DNA from: Desulfuromonadales bacterium
Lineage (GTDB): Bacteria > Desulfobacterota > Desulfuromonadia > Desulfuromonadales > Geopsychrobacteraceae
NCBI GenBank assembly: GCA_019429255.1
Contig: JAHYIY010000004.1
Span: 62,001 to 126,000 of the forward strand
DNA: 64,000 nt
Direction of reading: 5' to 3'
The position numbers were made by a program, and so were the translations under genes. This document shows, one piece after another, positions 1-9,662 of the stretch; within the stretch, counting starts at the first letter, position 1; every line of letters starts with the position of its first letter. The notes under the pieces were generated by a model, which worked only from the letters and a program-made list of their open reading frames with translations, was not told the DNA's origin and made no database searches.

Positions 1-201
1 AGCGGTGTTGCCCTGGTGGAATGGCCGGAAAAGCTCGAAGACCCCGATATTGCTGGAATCTGGATCAATATCGGTGCCCTGGAAGCGGGCCACCGGCGCC
101 TGATTTTTTCGGCCCGGGATGCGCAGTCGCGCAAGTGGCTCGATCAGGTGGTGGAGCAGCTGCAAACTGCTGGATATGACCCGTGCCAAATGGAAAAATA
201 G
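1..201 (+). CDS. tsaE: tRNA threonylcarbamoyladenosine biosynthesis protein TsaE, C-terminal part (truncated by window start)
   Basis: Frame open from base 1; SGVALVEWPEK motif typical of TsaE; directly upstream of lysC. Confidence 0.72.
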   Translation, partial: SGVALVEWPEKLEDPDIAGIWINIGALEAGHRRLIFSARDAQSRKWLDQVVEQLQTAGYDPCQMEK

Positions 202-253
202 CTTTGACCGGGCATGGGTTTCTTGTTATGAAGGATGCTTGTGAAAAAATTTA

Positions 254-399
254 GTATCTATTCAGCACCGGATCTTCGGTTCCTATGTCAAGGGACGCTT
301 TTCGTCATCCCTGACCGCTTGATGTCGCCGTCCATGGCGACAAAAACACCCTTGCCACAAAAACCCTGACCCTGCGCAAGGACAGGGGTGAATAGTTAC
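254..399. repeat. Interspersed MITE-like palindromic element, copy 1
   Basis: Terminal inverted repeat GTATCTATTCAG...GTGAATAGTTAC plus internal palindrome TGTCGCC(GT)CCATGGCGACA; near-identical copies at 41375-41512 and 63526-63668. Confidence 0.8.
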
Positions 400-458
400 A
401 AAATTTATCTACCGACAATCATTGTCGGTTTTTCCTGATAAGGAGGAAAACAACTGTT

Positions 459-1688
459 ATGGCTCTGATCGTTCAGAAGTACGGTGGAACTTCAGTAGGC
501 ACCGTCGAGCGTATCCAGAATGTCGCTCGCCGGGTTGCCAGAACCTTCGATGAAGGTAATGAAGTGATTGTCATTGTCTCGGCGATGGCTGGAGAAACCA
601 ACCGCCTGGTGGCCCTGGCGAATGAAATCTCTGAGATCCCCGATGAGCGCGAATATGATGTGCTGGTGTCAACCGGTGAGCAGGTGACCATCGCCTTGTT
701 GTCCATGTGTTTGAAGTCGATGGGTTACAAGGCCAAAAGTTACCTTGGTTCGCAGATTCCGATGTTGACCGACAAGGCTTATTCCCGGGCTCGTATCGAG
801 GAAATCGGTGACAAAAATATCCGCGCCGATTTGAAAGCGGGGACCATTGTTGTCGTCGCAGGTTTTCAGGGTATCGATTGTGATGGCAATATAACCACCC
901 TGGGACGTGGTGGATCGGATACCTCAGCCGTTGCTGTAGCTGCGGCCCTGAAAGCCGACGTCTGTGAAATTTACACCGATGTCGACGGTGTTTACACCAC
1001 TGACCCACGTATTGTGCCGGAAGCGCAAAAAATCGATAAGATCTCCTATGAAGAGATGCTGGAAATGGCATCGTTAGGAGCCAAAATTTTGCAGATTCGT
1101 AGTGTTGAGTTTGCTAAGAAATATAACGTTGTCGTACATGTGCGTTCCAGTTTTGATGATTCGCAGGGAACACTTGTCATGAAGGAGGATCAAGAAATGG
1201 AAGCCGTATTGGTTTCAGGAGTTACTTTTAACAAAGACGAAGCAAAAATCAGCATTTTCGGTGTTCCTGATCAACCTGGGGTTGCTTCGCAGATTTTTAG
1301 TCCATTAAGTCAGAATAATATTACCGTGGATATGATCATCCAGAATATTTCCCACCAGGGGGCCACGGATATCACCTTCACCGTACCCAAGACCGACTGC
1401 AAAAAAGCGCTGCAGATTATTGAAGTTGTGGCTAAACAGATCAATGCCCGCGGTGTCAGTCATGACACCAATATTGCCAAGGTGTCCATTGTGGGCGTCG
1501 GAATGCGTTCTCACACCGGGGTCGCTACAACCATGTTTGATACCCTGGCGCGTGAGGGGATCAATATTGAAATGATTTCCACCAGTGAAATCAAGGTGTC
1601 CTGCGTTATCTCCGATAAATATACCGAGCTGGCAGTACGTATCCTGCACGAAGCGTTCGGCCTTGATCGCCAGACTGAAGAGTCATGA
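459..1688 (+). CDS. lysC: Aspartate kinase
   Basis: [14 protein letters not shown] start, [11 protein letters not shown] motif, C-terminal ACT domains. Confidence 0.96.
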   Translation: MALIVQKYGGTSVGTVERIQNVARRVARTFDEGNEVIVIVSAMAGETNRLVALANEISEIPDEREYDVLVSTGEQVTIALLSMCLKSMGYKAKSYLGSQIPMLTDKAYSRARIEEIGDKNIRADLKAGTIVVVAGFQGIDCDGNITTLGRGGSDTSAVAVAAALKADVCEIYTDVDGVYTTDPRIVPEAQKIDKISYEEMLEMASLGAKILQIRSVEFAKKYNVVVHVRSSFDDSQGTLVMKEDQEMEAVLVSGVTFNKDEAKISIFGVPDQPGVASQIFSPLSQNNITVDMIIQNISHQGATDITFTVPKTDCKKALQIIEVVAKQINARGVSHDTNIAKVSIVGVGMRSHTGVATTMFDTLAREGINIEMISTSEIKVSCVISDKYTELAVRILHEAFGLDRQTEES

Positions 1689-1721
1689 TCTAGTGTTTTT
1701 TGGATGAAAGGGTCATTGTTC

Positions 1722-3293
1722 ATGAGTAACAGAATTTATCTTTATGATACAACCTTAAGGGATGGAACCCAGGCTGAGGATATCTCGTTTCAGGTTCAGG
1801 ATAAGGTGCGTATTGCCAAGCATCTGGATGCGTTGGGGATCGATTATATTGAAGGTGGTTGGCCCGGTTCCAACCCCAAGGATATTGGTTTTTTTGAGGC
1901 CATCCAGAAGGAAACCCTTTCTCATAGCAAGATTGCCGCATTCGGCTCTACCCGGCGGGCTCGGATTACCCCGGATCAGGACAACAACATCAAGATGCTG
2001 ATCGAAGCGCGCCCTGACGTGGTGACAATTTTTGGGAAAACCTGGGATTTTCACGTGCGCGAGGCGCTGCGTGTTTCCCTCGAAGAAAACCTTGATATGA
2101 TCAATGATTCCCTCGCCTACCTGAAGGAGCGGGTAGGCGAAGTGATATATGATGCCGAACACTTCTTTGATGGGTACAAGGCCAACCCTGAATATGCGTT
2201 GAAAACCCTACAGGCAGCGGCACAGGCCGGCGCTGATTGCCTGGTGTTGTGTGATACCAACGGTGGCACTTTGTCCCACGAAATCCCTCTAATTATAGAG
2301 CATGTACGCCGCGAGATTGATGTGCCTCTGGGGATTCATGCTCATAACGACAGTGAGTGCGCTGTTGCCAATTCCCTCATGGCAGTTGTTGGAGGAGCTG
2401 TCCATATTCAGGGGACGATGAACGGCTTCGGCGAACGCTGCGGTAACGCCAATCTTTGTTCTATTATTCCTTCCTTGATCCTCAAAATGAACAAGGAATG
2501 CCTCGAAAACGGCAAGCTGGAGAACCTGCGCAAAACATCCCGGGCCATCTACGAGCTGGCCAACCTGACTCCCCAGAAGCACCAGGCTTTTGTCGGTAAC
2601 TCGGCATTTGCTCACAAGGGAGGGGTTCATGTTTCGGCCATCCAGCGTCATCCGGAAACCTATGAACATATCCGGCCGGAATTGGTCGGCAATAAAACCA
2701 GGATCCTTGTTTCAGATTTGTCGGGTCGCTCAAATATCCTCGCCAAGGCGATAGAATGGGGCATCAAAATCGATGATAAAGACCCGGTGACTCTGGAGAT
2801 CCTTGAACAGATCAAGGAACTGGAGAACCAGGGCTATCAATTTGAAGGGGCTGAAGCTTCATTTGAACTGTTGATGCTTAAGGCGATGGGGAAGCTCAAG
2901 CAGTATTTCCATATTACTGCATTCCGGGTGATCGATACCTTACGCGAAAGCGACCAATGTCCGGTTTCGGAAGCGACCATCAAGGTTAAGGTTGGTGGGC
3001 GCATTGAACACATGGCTGCTGACGGCAATGGCCCGGTCAATGCCCTTGATCGGGCAATGCGTAAAGCATTGATCAGTTTTTATCCGCAGCTCTCTGAGAT
3101 TAAATTGCTCGACTACAAGGTCAGGGTCCTTCCTTCGAGCCAGGGCACTGACGCGATGATCCGCGTTTTGGTTGAAACGGGCGATAAGGACGGTCGCTGG
3201 GGAACCGTCGGTGTCAGCAGTAATGTCGTTGAGGCGTCCTATCAAGCACTGGCTGATGCCTTCACCTATAAACTGTACAAAGACCAGCAATGA
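1722..3293 (+). CDS. cimA: (R)-citramalate synthase, CimA-type
   Basis: [15 protein letters not shown] motif, HxHND, C-terminal LeuA dimer/regulatory domain; start moved from 1704 to ATG at 1722 (MSNRIYLYD). Confidence 0.9.
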   Translation: MSNRIYLYDTTLRDGTQAEDISFQVQDKVRIAKHLDALGIDYIEGGWPGSNPKDIGFFEAIQKETLSHSKIAAFGSTRRARITPDQDNNIKMLIEARPDVVTIFGKTWDFHVREALRVSLEENLDMINDSLAYLKERVGEVIYDAEHFFDGYKANPEYALKTLQAAAQAGADCLVLCDTNGGTLSHEIPLIIEHVRREIDVPLGIHAHNDSECAVANSLMAVVGGAVHIQGTMNGFGERCGNANLCSIIPSLILKMNKECLENGKLENLRKTSRAIYELANLTPQKHQAFVGNSAFAHKGGVHVSAIQRHPETYEHIRPELVGNKTRILVSDLSGRSNILAKAIEWGIKIDDKDPVTLEILEQIKELENQGYQFEGAEASFELLMLKAMGKLKQYFHITAFRVIDTLRESDQCPVSEATIKVKVGGRIEHMAADGNGPVNALDRAMRKALISFYPQLSEIKLLDYKVRVLPSSQGTDAMIRVLVETGDKDGRWGTVGVSSNVVEASYQALADAFTYKLYKDQQ

Positions 3294-3668
3294 TCGCTAC
3301 CGACCCATCGCTGCAGCGGCAAGGGGTCGTTTCACCCTTCTGAATATGTCACTTGTCGTGGCCTTTTGACTGCAACCGTCAAAAAATGAACATCCTGGCC
3401 TGTGATCGTCAAAAAAATGGCGGTCGCCCCCGATGTTTTATCGCAGGCATTCGGGGATGTAGAGCTTTGATCTCCGATATTTGGTCGACACTGGATCAAT
3501 CCAGGTGCTGTCTTCTTTCAGTGTGGCGCCAAATAAATGACGCTTAGCCCTGGAACTTATAGGCATGTATCGTTAAAAAAACACAAAGGATTTAAAAAAA
3601 ACTGTCACAACATGTTGAAAAATAATGACAAAAAAGATACAGCGGGATAAACTGGTGACGGTTGTGGG

Positions 3669-3686
3669 TTGGCACGACTCATGCGA
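3669..3686 (+). promoter_or_regulatory. Putative sigma54 (-24/-12) promoter
   Basis: TTGGCACGACTCATGCGA; GG and GC dinucleotides 12 bp apart, upstream of a small ORF. Confidence 0.62.
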
Positions 3687-3758
3687 GTATTTGTAGCAGG
3701 TTGTTTTTGCTGTTTTTTATGTGATTTTACAGCGTGATTCACAACATGGGAGGGCCTG

Positions 3759-3911
3759 ATGATGAAGTGTCCGAAATGTAAGGGGAGAATGCATGCAGAA
3801 ACTTACTATAATTTTGTAAGGTCCTACGATGCCTGGAAGTGTACTTCCTGCGGGGAAGTTATCGATCAGACGATCCTGGTCAATCGCGAACGAACTCATA
3901 GGGATGTGTAG
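3759..3911 (+). CDS. Small zinc-ribbon protein (50 aa), absent from the ORF track
   Basis: Translation MMKCPKCKGRMHAETYYNFVRSYDAWKCTSCGEVIDQTILVNRERTHRDV*; two CxxC knuckles; GGGAGGG upstream; followed by a terminator. Confidence 0.75.
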   Translation: MMKCPKCKGRMHAETYYNFVRSYDAWKCTSCGEVIDQTILVNRERTHRDV

Positions 3912-3921
3912 ACTGTTGAAA

Positions 3922-3972
3922 TGTCGACCAAAAAAACGCCGTACTCTGTGTTCGGCGTTTTTTTTGGTCGAC
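3922..3972 (+). terminator. Rho-independent terminator with extended stem
   Basis: GTCGACCAAAAAAACGCCG-loop-CGGCGTTTTTTTTGGTCGAC. Confidence 0.85.
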
Positions 3973-4093
3973 GGAAAATTAATAAACCGCAACCGTAATT
4001 ATGTTGAAATCACGCTGTGCCGCCCATAAAATGTCGACAATCTACAGTCGTCTGTACCGACATGGGAAACTCACCTTAACCTGATAAAGGAGT

Positions 4094-4619
4094 ATGCTCA
4101 TGCACATTACAAAGCATGAGGTCCATCTGAATCTCAACGTTCGTGGGCTACCGGTTTCAGCAACCCTGGGCATCAATGAGCAGAGCAACCGTCTGATAGC
4201 AGAGGGAATAACCGTCTACAAGTTAGGGTTGGGGCAATCGCCCGGCAAGGGTACCTGTTGCCAAACCGGATGGCGCTTTTTATCTATTGCCTGATTTTGA
4301 TCTGTTACGTGAGACACTACAAGCAAGAGGTATCAGGGACAGTGCCACCTTATGTCAGCGATTGCTGACGGATACCGGTGTTGCCATTTTGCCGGGTAGC
4401 AGTTTTGGCCGCCCGGCCAATGAATTGACCGCCCGTATCGCCTGTGTAGATTTTGACGGTGCCAAGGCGCTGACCGGCGCAGAGCAGATCAGTACCGAGG
4501 TTGAACTGGATGAAGTTTTTTTACGGCAGCATTGTGAAAAAGTCCTTGTTGCTGTGGAAAAATGTGTGACTGGGCAACAGTTGACTAGTTTTGAAACGCA
4601 ATCATGTCGCTGCGCATAG
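4094..4619 (+). pseudogene. PLP-dependent class I/II aminotransferase remnant with central deletion and frame change
   Basis: N-terminus LNLNVRGLPVSATLGINEQSNRLIAEGITVYKLGLGQSP joins in another frame to VAKPDGAFYLLPDFDLL...GVAILPGSSFGRPANELTARIACVDFDGAKAL; PLP-lysine region missing. Confidence 0.8.
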
Positions 4620-4625
4620 GGATTT

Positions 4626-5237
4626 TTAGGGTTTCTTTTTTGTCCGCAGATCCCGGGCCAGCTTCATCAAACCGACAAGGGCGATCAGGGCAAAAAGGAC
4701 CCCGCGCCAGATCGCCGGTTCTTTTGCTTCACTGATAAATATCGGAGTGTCTGGTGTTTCAATCCCTAACTCATCAAGCAGACTGACGAGTTTTTTTTGA
4801 TTGGAATTGGCTACCAATTCGGCCGCTGTCATTCCAGTCAGGTGACGTTGGCCAAACATCAGATGGGAATTTTCTTCAAGAAAATCCTGCCGCTGTTGCT
4901 CCGTGTCGAGAAGGAAATGATAGGTCGTTAATGCTTCAAGAATCTGAGGGTCTCTGGTTTCAAACCAGATCTTGTAGCTTACGCTGTCCGGGGAGCTGGA
5001 TAGGGGAACCAGAAAGGCTTCAAAATCCATACTGCCGGTCATATTGATGGCCTGAAGAAAATCAGGATAGCCGCCGGTAACCGTCATCCATTCGCGCGGG
5101 GCTTTTTCCAATGATTCCAGTTCGTTGATGGTGATAACCAGGGGTTCCGGGTTGCGCAGCAGCAGGCTGATATCATTGTAGGCCAGCCAGACAAGTACCA
5201 GGCAGATGGCAATAAAGGTTGCGCGAAAACGATTCAT
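4626..5237 (-). CDS. Conserved membrane-anchored hypothetical protein
   Basis: N- and C-terminal hydrophobic segments; start moved from 5267 to MNRFRATF at 5237. Confidence 0.6.
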   Translation of the reverse strand: MNRFRATFIAICLVLVWLAYNDISLLLRNPEPLVITINELESLEKAPREWMTVTGGYPDFLQAINMTGSMDFEAFLVPLSSSPDSVSYKIWFETRDPQILEALTTYHFLLDTEQQRQDFLEENSHLMFGQRHLTGMTAAELVANSNQKKLVSLLDELGIETPDTPIFISEAKEPAIWRGVLFALIALVGLMKLARDLRTKKKP

Positions 5238-5252
5238 AGACAAGCTCCATAG

Positions 5253-5287
5253 CGAACGGGCCGCCACATGGTGGACGGCCCGTTCGA
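5253..5287. terminator. Intergenic hairpin, possible attenuator or terminator
   Basis: CGAACGGGCCG CCACATGGTGGA CGGCCCGTTCG perfect 11-bp stem. Confidence 0.55.
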
Positions 5288-5312
5288 AAGTTTCAGCTGG
5301 TAGTTGCTTGGA

Positions 5313-7241
5313 TCAGTTGCTGGACGGCTCGGTAGCGTGACCAATATTGACATCTTTTTGTGTCAGCAGTGATATCACAACCAGGGCAAGAAAAGCCAGG
5401 GGGATGGAGATCAGCGCCGGACTGTTGAACTGAATCGGCGCATCAGCCGGCAGCTTACCGTAGCGCAACCACATGTCGGGGGACAGCAGGATCAGCCCGA
5501 GGGAGCTGAACAGTCCAACAGTGATCGATGCAGCAACTCCTCTAGCTGTTGTCTTGCTCCAGAACAGCAACATCAGGATGGCCGGCAGGTTAGCTGATGC
5601 TGCTACTGCAAAGGCCCAGCCGACGAGGAAAGAGACGTTCATTCCTTCGAACACAATTCCCAGATAGATAGCGATAGCTCCGACGACAATCGCCGAAATC
5701 TTTCCGGCACGGACCTTGACCCGGTCGTTCATTTTCAGACCAAGGAAGTTATCCAAAAGGTCATGGGCAATGGCACCGGATGAAGCGACAATCAGGCCGG
5801 ATACGGTACCAAGCACTGTGGCAAAAGCCAGGGAAGAAATGATGGCAAAGAGAAAGACACCAAACGACAGCGCCAGCAAGGGCGCCGACATATTATTGTC
5901 CATCAGGTTGATAACACCATTGGTCATGGCACCCATACCCATAAAGAGGGTCAACAGGTAAAAGAAGCCGATGCCGGCGATAGCAACAATGGTGGATTTG
6001 CGTGCTGCCGCCTGGCTCGGAACTGTGTAGTAGCGGATCAAAATATGCGGTAGCGCTGCGGTACCACAGAAGAGGGCCAGCATCAATGAAATGAAGTTAA
6101 ACTTTTCCATTGGCGTCGAGTTGTCAACCTTGAAGCGCAGTCCCGGACGCAGAATCTGCGAGCCTGGTGTCGGTTTCTGATAGTAGATGGTGGTGATGCC
6201 ATAGGCATCAGGAACATATTTGGTGCCCCACAGGACGATGGTTGATTCGGTCAATGTTGACAGGAAGGAAAAAGGACCAAGAGGGCCGGTAGCTGTAACT
6301 TCTTCACCACCTACACGTAGCTCCTTGATGTGGCCAATCGGGAAAAAATGACCTTCTTCTGCAGGGGAGCCATTGTAGAGTCGGGTACCGTCATTCAGGC
6401 GCGTCGTATAGAGGGTCTCTTCGAGGCGGTAACCGTTGTCGCTGGCATGGAGCTGCCAAATAGTTTCGCGGCCGTTTCTTTCCAGTTTGACAAAGCCTTC
6501 TTTGCCAAAATTGGAGTCAAGGCCGGCAATAACCCGGTAGCTGCTATCTTCAAGAACAAGAGCGCTGTCGGCATAAAGGGTTGTGAAGTCGTGGTAGGGT
6601 TTACCATCGTTTTCCGGGCTGGTTGAGAGGCCGCGGAACAGCACCATGACCACCAGGATCGTGGAAACGATGAGCAGCATGGCACCCTTAAAGAACTGCA
6701 CATAGGTTGTCGAAGCCATACCGGCAGTCGCAACAATCAGGGTAACAACAACACCGACGATACAAACACCAACCCAGTGGGGTAGACCCATCAGTGGCTG
6801 AACCAGAACGCCGGCACCAACCATCTGCGGGATCAGGTAGAAAATCGACACCAGCAGGGTAGAAATAGCCGCCATCAGCTGGATCGACTTGGAGTTGAAC
6901 TTTGCGTCGAGGGCGTCGGTGAAGGTGAATTTACCTAAGCGCTTCATCGGTTCGGCGACCAGAAACAGAGCAACAACCCAACCACCGAGGTAGCCGATGG
7001 AATACATCCAGCCGTCGTAACCGGAAGTGGCGATCATGCCGCAGATACCCAGGAAGGAAGCAGCTGAAAGATAGTCGCCGGCAAAGGCGATGCCGTTGGT
7101 CATCCAGTGGATGTTGCCGCCGGCAGCGTAGTAGCCCTCAGCAGAACTGGTACGCCGAGCCAGATAAAAAGATAATCCTAGAACAAAGAGAACAAAAAAG
7201 ATAAACAGGCCAATGGCCAGTGGTGATTGTGTATAAATCAT
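5313..7241 (-). CDS. Sodium:solute symporter family, ActP-like cation/acetate symporter
   Basis: SSS-family TM pattern (AGDYLSAASFLGICGM, ASTTYVQFFKG); followed by DUF485 partner. Confidence 0.88.
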   Translation of the reverse strand: MIYTQSPLAIGLFIFFVLFVLGLSFYLARRTSSAEGYYAAGGNIHWMTNGIAFAGDYLSAASFLGICGMIATSGYDGWMYSIGYLGGWVVALFLVAEPMKRLGKFTFTDALDAKFNSKSIQLMAAISTLLVSIFYLIPQMVGAGVLVQPLMGLPHWVGVCIVGVVVTLIVATAGMASTTYVQFFKGAMLLIVSTILVVMVLFRGLSTSPENDGKPYHDFTTLYADSALVLEDSSYRVIAGLDSNFGKEGFVKLERNGRETIWQLHASDNGYRLEETLYTTRLNDGTRLYNGSPAEEGHFFPIGHIKELRVGGEEVTATGPLGPFSFLSTLTESTIVLWGTKYVPDAYGITTIYYQKPTPGSQILRPGLRFKVDNSTPMEKFNFISLMLALFCGTAALPHILIRYYTVPSQAAARKSTIVAIAGIGFFYLLTLFMGMGAMTNGVINLMDNNMSAPLLALSFGVFLFAIISSLAFATVLGTVSGLIVASSGAIAHDLLDNFLGLKMNDRVKVRAGKISAIVVGAIAIYLGIVFEGMNVSFLVGWAFAVAASANLPAILMLLFWSKTTARGVAASITVGLFSSLGLILLSPDMWLRYGKLPADAPIQFNSPALISIPLAFLALVVISLLTQKDVNIGHATEPSSN

Positions 7242-7255
7242 GGCTTGACTCTCCC

Positions 7256-7522
7256 CTAGCTGTTATAGCGCTTTTCTGCCTGGGTGCAGAAGTGGTTGTA
7301 GATAATGGCCATAATAAATGCGAGAATAATCAGGGAGAAACCCCAGACAACCGCTGCCGTCTGTCCAAAAACAATGGCTTCCATGCTCTTTGGATAGTAG
7401 ACATTGAGCAGGACAAATAAAGCGTAAAAGAAAGTGTAGCCCAAAAACATTTTGACACCGAGGCTGGTTTTAAAGCCCGCTGCATCGTCTTTGCCGAGTT
7501 TGACGGCTGGTCCGTGTCCCAT
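7256..7522 (-). CDS. DUF485 family membrane protein
   Basis: Two TM segments and position directly upstream of the acetate-type symporter. Confidence 0.82.
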   Translation of the reverse strand: MGHGPAVKLGKDDAAGFKTSLGVKMFLGYTFFYALFVLLNVYYPKSMEAIVFGQTAAVVWGFSLIILAFIMAIIYNHFCTQAEKRYNS

Positions 7523-7921
7523 GAAAAATCTCCTCTCATTTAGATAAAAGCGTGGATGGCTTAACCACGGTGCAAAGGATCGTCTCGGGCAAGCAAGTAC
7601 AGTTGTCCAGAAACCCTATTTGATTGAAATTTAACGGTTGTGTTTCAGTGGGTTAAAAAATGCGAAATAATGGGCTAGCAGTGTGGCGACATAATACGTT
7701 GTTATATAATAGTGTCAACAGAAAAAATTGGCAAAACCAGCGTTTTGTCTATCAAAATACCGTTTTGCTTCAACAGTTTTGTGGCGTTGATTGGAACCTC
7801 CTGGGGGAGTGGAAAAATCAGCAGCAGTGCTGGATTGGTTTCCGTGGGAGAGATGTCGGTGGTAACTACGGATAGTAGTTTGATGCAAGGGGTGGAGTCG
7901 GAGACAGGGTCTGTTGTAATT

Positions 7922-8947
7922 TTATAATTGCTCGGGGGAAAAGCAAACGACTTCGTCTATTGTCGGCTGATCGCAGAGCAACATAATCAGACGATCAATG
8001 CCGAAAGCAATTCCTGCAGCGTTTGAGAGGGTTTCCAACTCGTCAAGATATTTTTCTGGTAGCGGGCAAGGCGTTTTGCCGGACTGTCGACGTTGTTTTT
8101 CTTCCATTTCAAAGCGCCGGCGCTGCTCAATCGGGTCAGTTAACTCAGAAAAACCGTTGGCCAGTTCAAGCCCGGCAATATAGAGTTCAACCCGCTCGAC
8201 GCAGCCGGGATCGTTCGTTTTCGGACGTGCCAGGGAGCCTTGCAGTGTCGGGTAGTCGATAAGAAACAGTGGTTTATTCTGTGCAAGTTCCGGCTCGATT
8301 TCAGTGCTGATCAGTTCCGAAAAAAAATTTGCGTCGGGAACTTGTGATAATGAAGTAGAACTGTGTTGCAAAAAGGCCTGCGCGACGGTCAGGCGTGGCC
8401 ACGGCGTAGTGAGATCAATGTCTTGACCCCGCCAGCACAAAGTCTGTTTTCCAACCAGATGTGCGAGCAGCTCTTCGCAATCAACCATCAACTGTTGATA
8501 GTCACAATCGCGCCGGTACCATTCGAGCATGGTGTATTCCGGCAGATGGTGTGGGCCACGTTCTTCGGCGCGCCAGCAACGACAGATCTGAAAGATGTTG
8601 TCGTAGCCGGCAGCCAGCAGGCGCTTCATACAGAGTTCCGGCGATGTTTGCAGGAACCAGCTACCACTCGGGATCGCGTCAATATTAAATTCCGGGGCAT
8701 TGACGGGAATCCGGTGTGGGGTTTCGACCTCGATAAAACCCTGTTCAATAAAGAATGCCCGAATCTTGTGAAGAATTCGGGCTCTTTGTTCGATGGTTTT
8801 ACGTTTGCGGGCCAATTGCCAGTTTGGTTCCACAATTATTCCTTGATGGCGTCGCAAAAACTCACCAACTGCCGCGTTGCTGCGTTTATTTCGCTGTTTC
8901 GACGTACGTAAGTACGCCTCATTGCTCAACAAACGCGCGCCATGCAT
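7922..8947 (-). CDS. epmA: EF-P--(R)-beta-lysine ligase / PoxA-GenX lysyl-tRNA synthetase-like protein
   Basis: Class II aaRS catalytic core (TSPELCMKRLLAAG, FQICRCWRAEE, GIAFGIDRLIML); adjacent to efp; first ~40 codons doubtful. Confidence 0.85.
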   Translation of the reverse strand: MHGARLLSNEAYLRTSKQRNKRSNAAVGEFLRRHQGIIVEPNWQLARKRKTIEQRARILHKIRAFFIEQGFIEVETPHRIPVNAPEFNIDAIPSGSWFLQTSPELCMKRLLAAGYDNIFQICRCWRAEERGPHHLPEYTMLEWYRRDCDYQQLMVDCEELLAHLVGKQTLCWRGQDIDLTTPWPRLTVAQAFLQHSSTSLSQVPDANFFSELISTEIEPELAQNKPLFLIDYPTLQGSLARPKTNDPGCVERVELYIAGLELANGFSELTDPIEQRRRFEMEEKQRRQSGKTPCPLPEKYLDELETLSNAAGIAFGIDRLIMLLCDQPTIDEVVCFSPEQL

Positions 8948-8995
8948 TTGGCGCTTTTTGCTTAGCCGGCTAACCGGATACTTTTTGCGAAAGCA

Positions 8996-9559
8996 TCACT
9001 CCTTGACGCGGGTAGCATAATCTCCGGTGCGGGTATCGATCTGGATCAGGGTGCCTTCTTCAACAAAAGAGGGAACCTGGAGGATGTAGCCGGTTTCCAC
9101 GGTGGCCGGCTTGTTGTTGCCGGCGGCGGTATCTCCCTTGACCCAGGGGTCAGTTTGGATGACGCGCAGGTTGACGAAGTTCGGCAGGCTGATACCGATG
9201 CCGCGGTCGCCATGCATGAGGATTTCCACATCCATGTTATCGACAAGAAAGTACTTATCGTCGCCCAGGGTCTCTTCAATCAGGGTGATCTGTTCGTAGG
9301 ATTTTTTGTCCATGAACACATAGCCGTTGTCATCCTGATAGAGATACTGCATTTCACGTTCTTCCAGGTGAGCAGGTTCAAACGACTCGCCGCTGCGGTA
9401 GGTGCGGTCAAAGAGGCTGCCGGTAATCATGTTGCGCAGCTTGCATTTATATAGGGCCTGTCCTTTGCCCGGCTTGGTGAAGTCATACTGGACGATGACA
9501 TGCGGGTCACCGTCAATCATCAATTTCAACCCTTTTTTCAGATCGGAACAGCTATACAT
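8996..9559 (-). CDS. efp: Elongation factor P
   Basis: KOW/OB EF-P sequence with the modifiable-lysine motif TKPGKGQAL. Confidence 0.95.
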   Translation of the reverse strand: MYSCSDLKKGLKLMIDGDPHVIVQYDFTKPGKGQALYKCKLRNMITGSLFDRTYRSGESFEPAHLEEREMQYLYQDDNGYVFMDKKSYEQITLIEETLGDDKYFLVDNMDVEILMHGDRGIGISLPNFVNLRVIQTDPWVKGDTAAGNNKPATVETGYILQVPSFVEEGTLIQIDTRTGDYATRVKE

Positions 9560-9662
9560 GGTCTGGCTCCTTCAGCTCTTTTTTTGAAGGGCGCATTTAA
9601 GCACAGTCAAACAACTGTTGTCATGAAAAAAGCGCAGGTCGGTTAACACTGTCCTATGATGT

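Noticed and set aside
571-1071. Long antisense ORF opposite lysC (166 aa) and many similar antisense ORFs opposite well-supported genes
   Set aside because: High-GC shadow frames; translations are low-complexity or basic with no recognisable domain, while the opposite strand is clearly coding.
7660-7927. Two overlapping ~71-aa ORFs upstream of the DUF485 gene
   Set aside because: No start-site support, mutually overlapping frames, composition unlike real protein.
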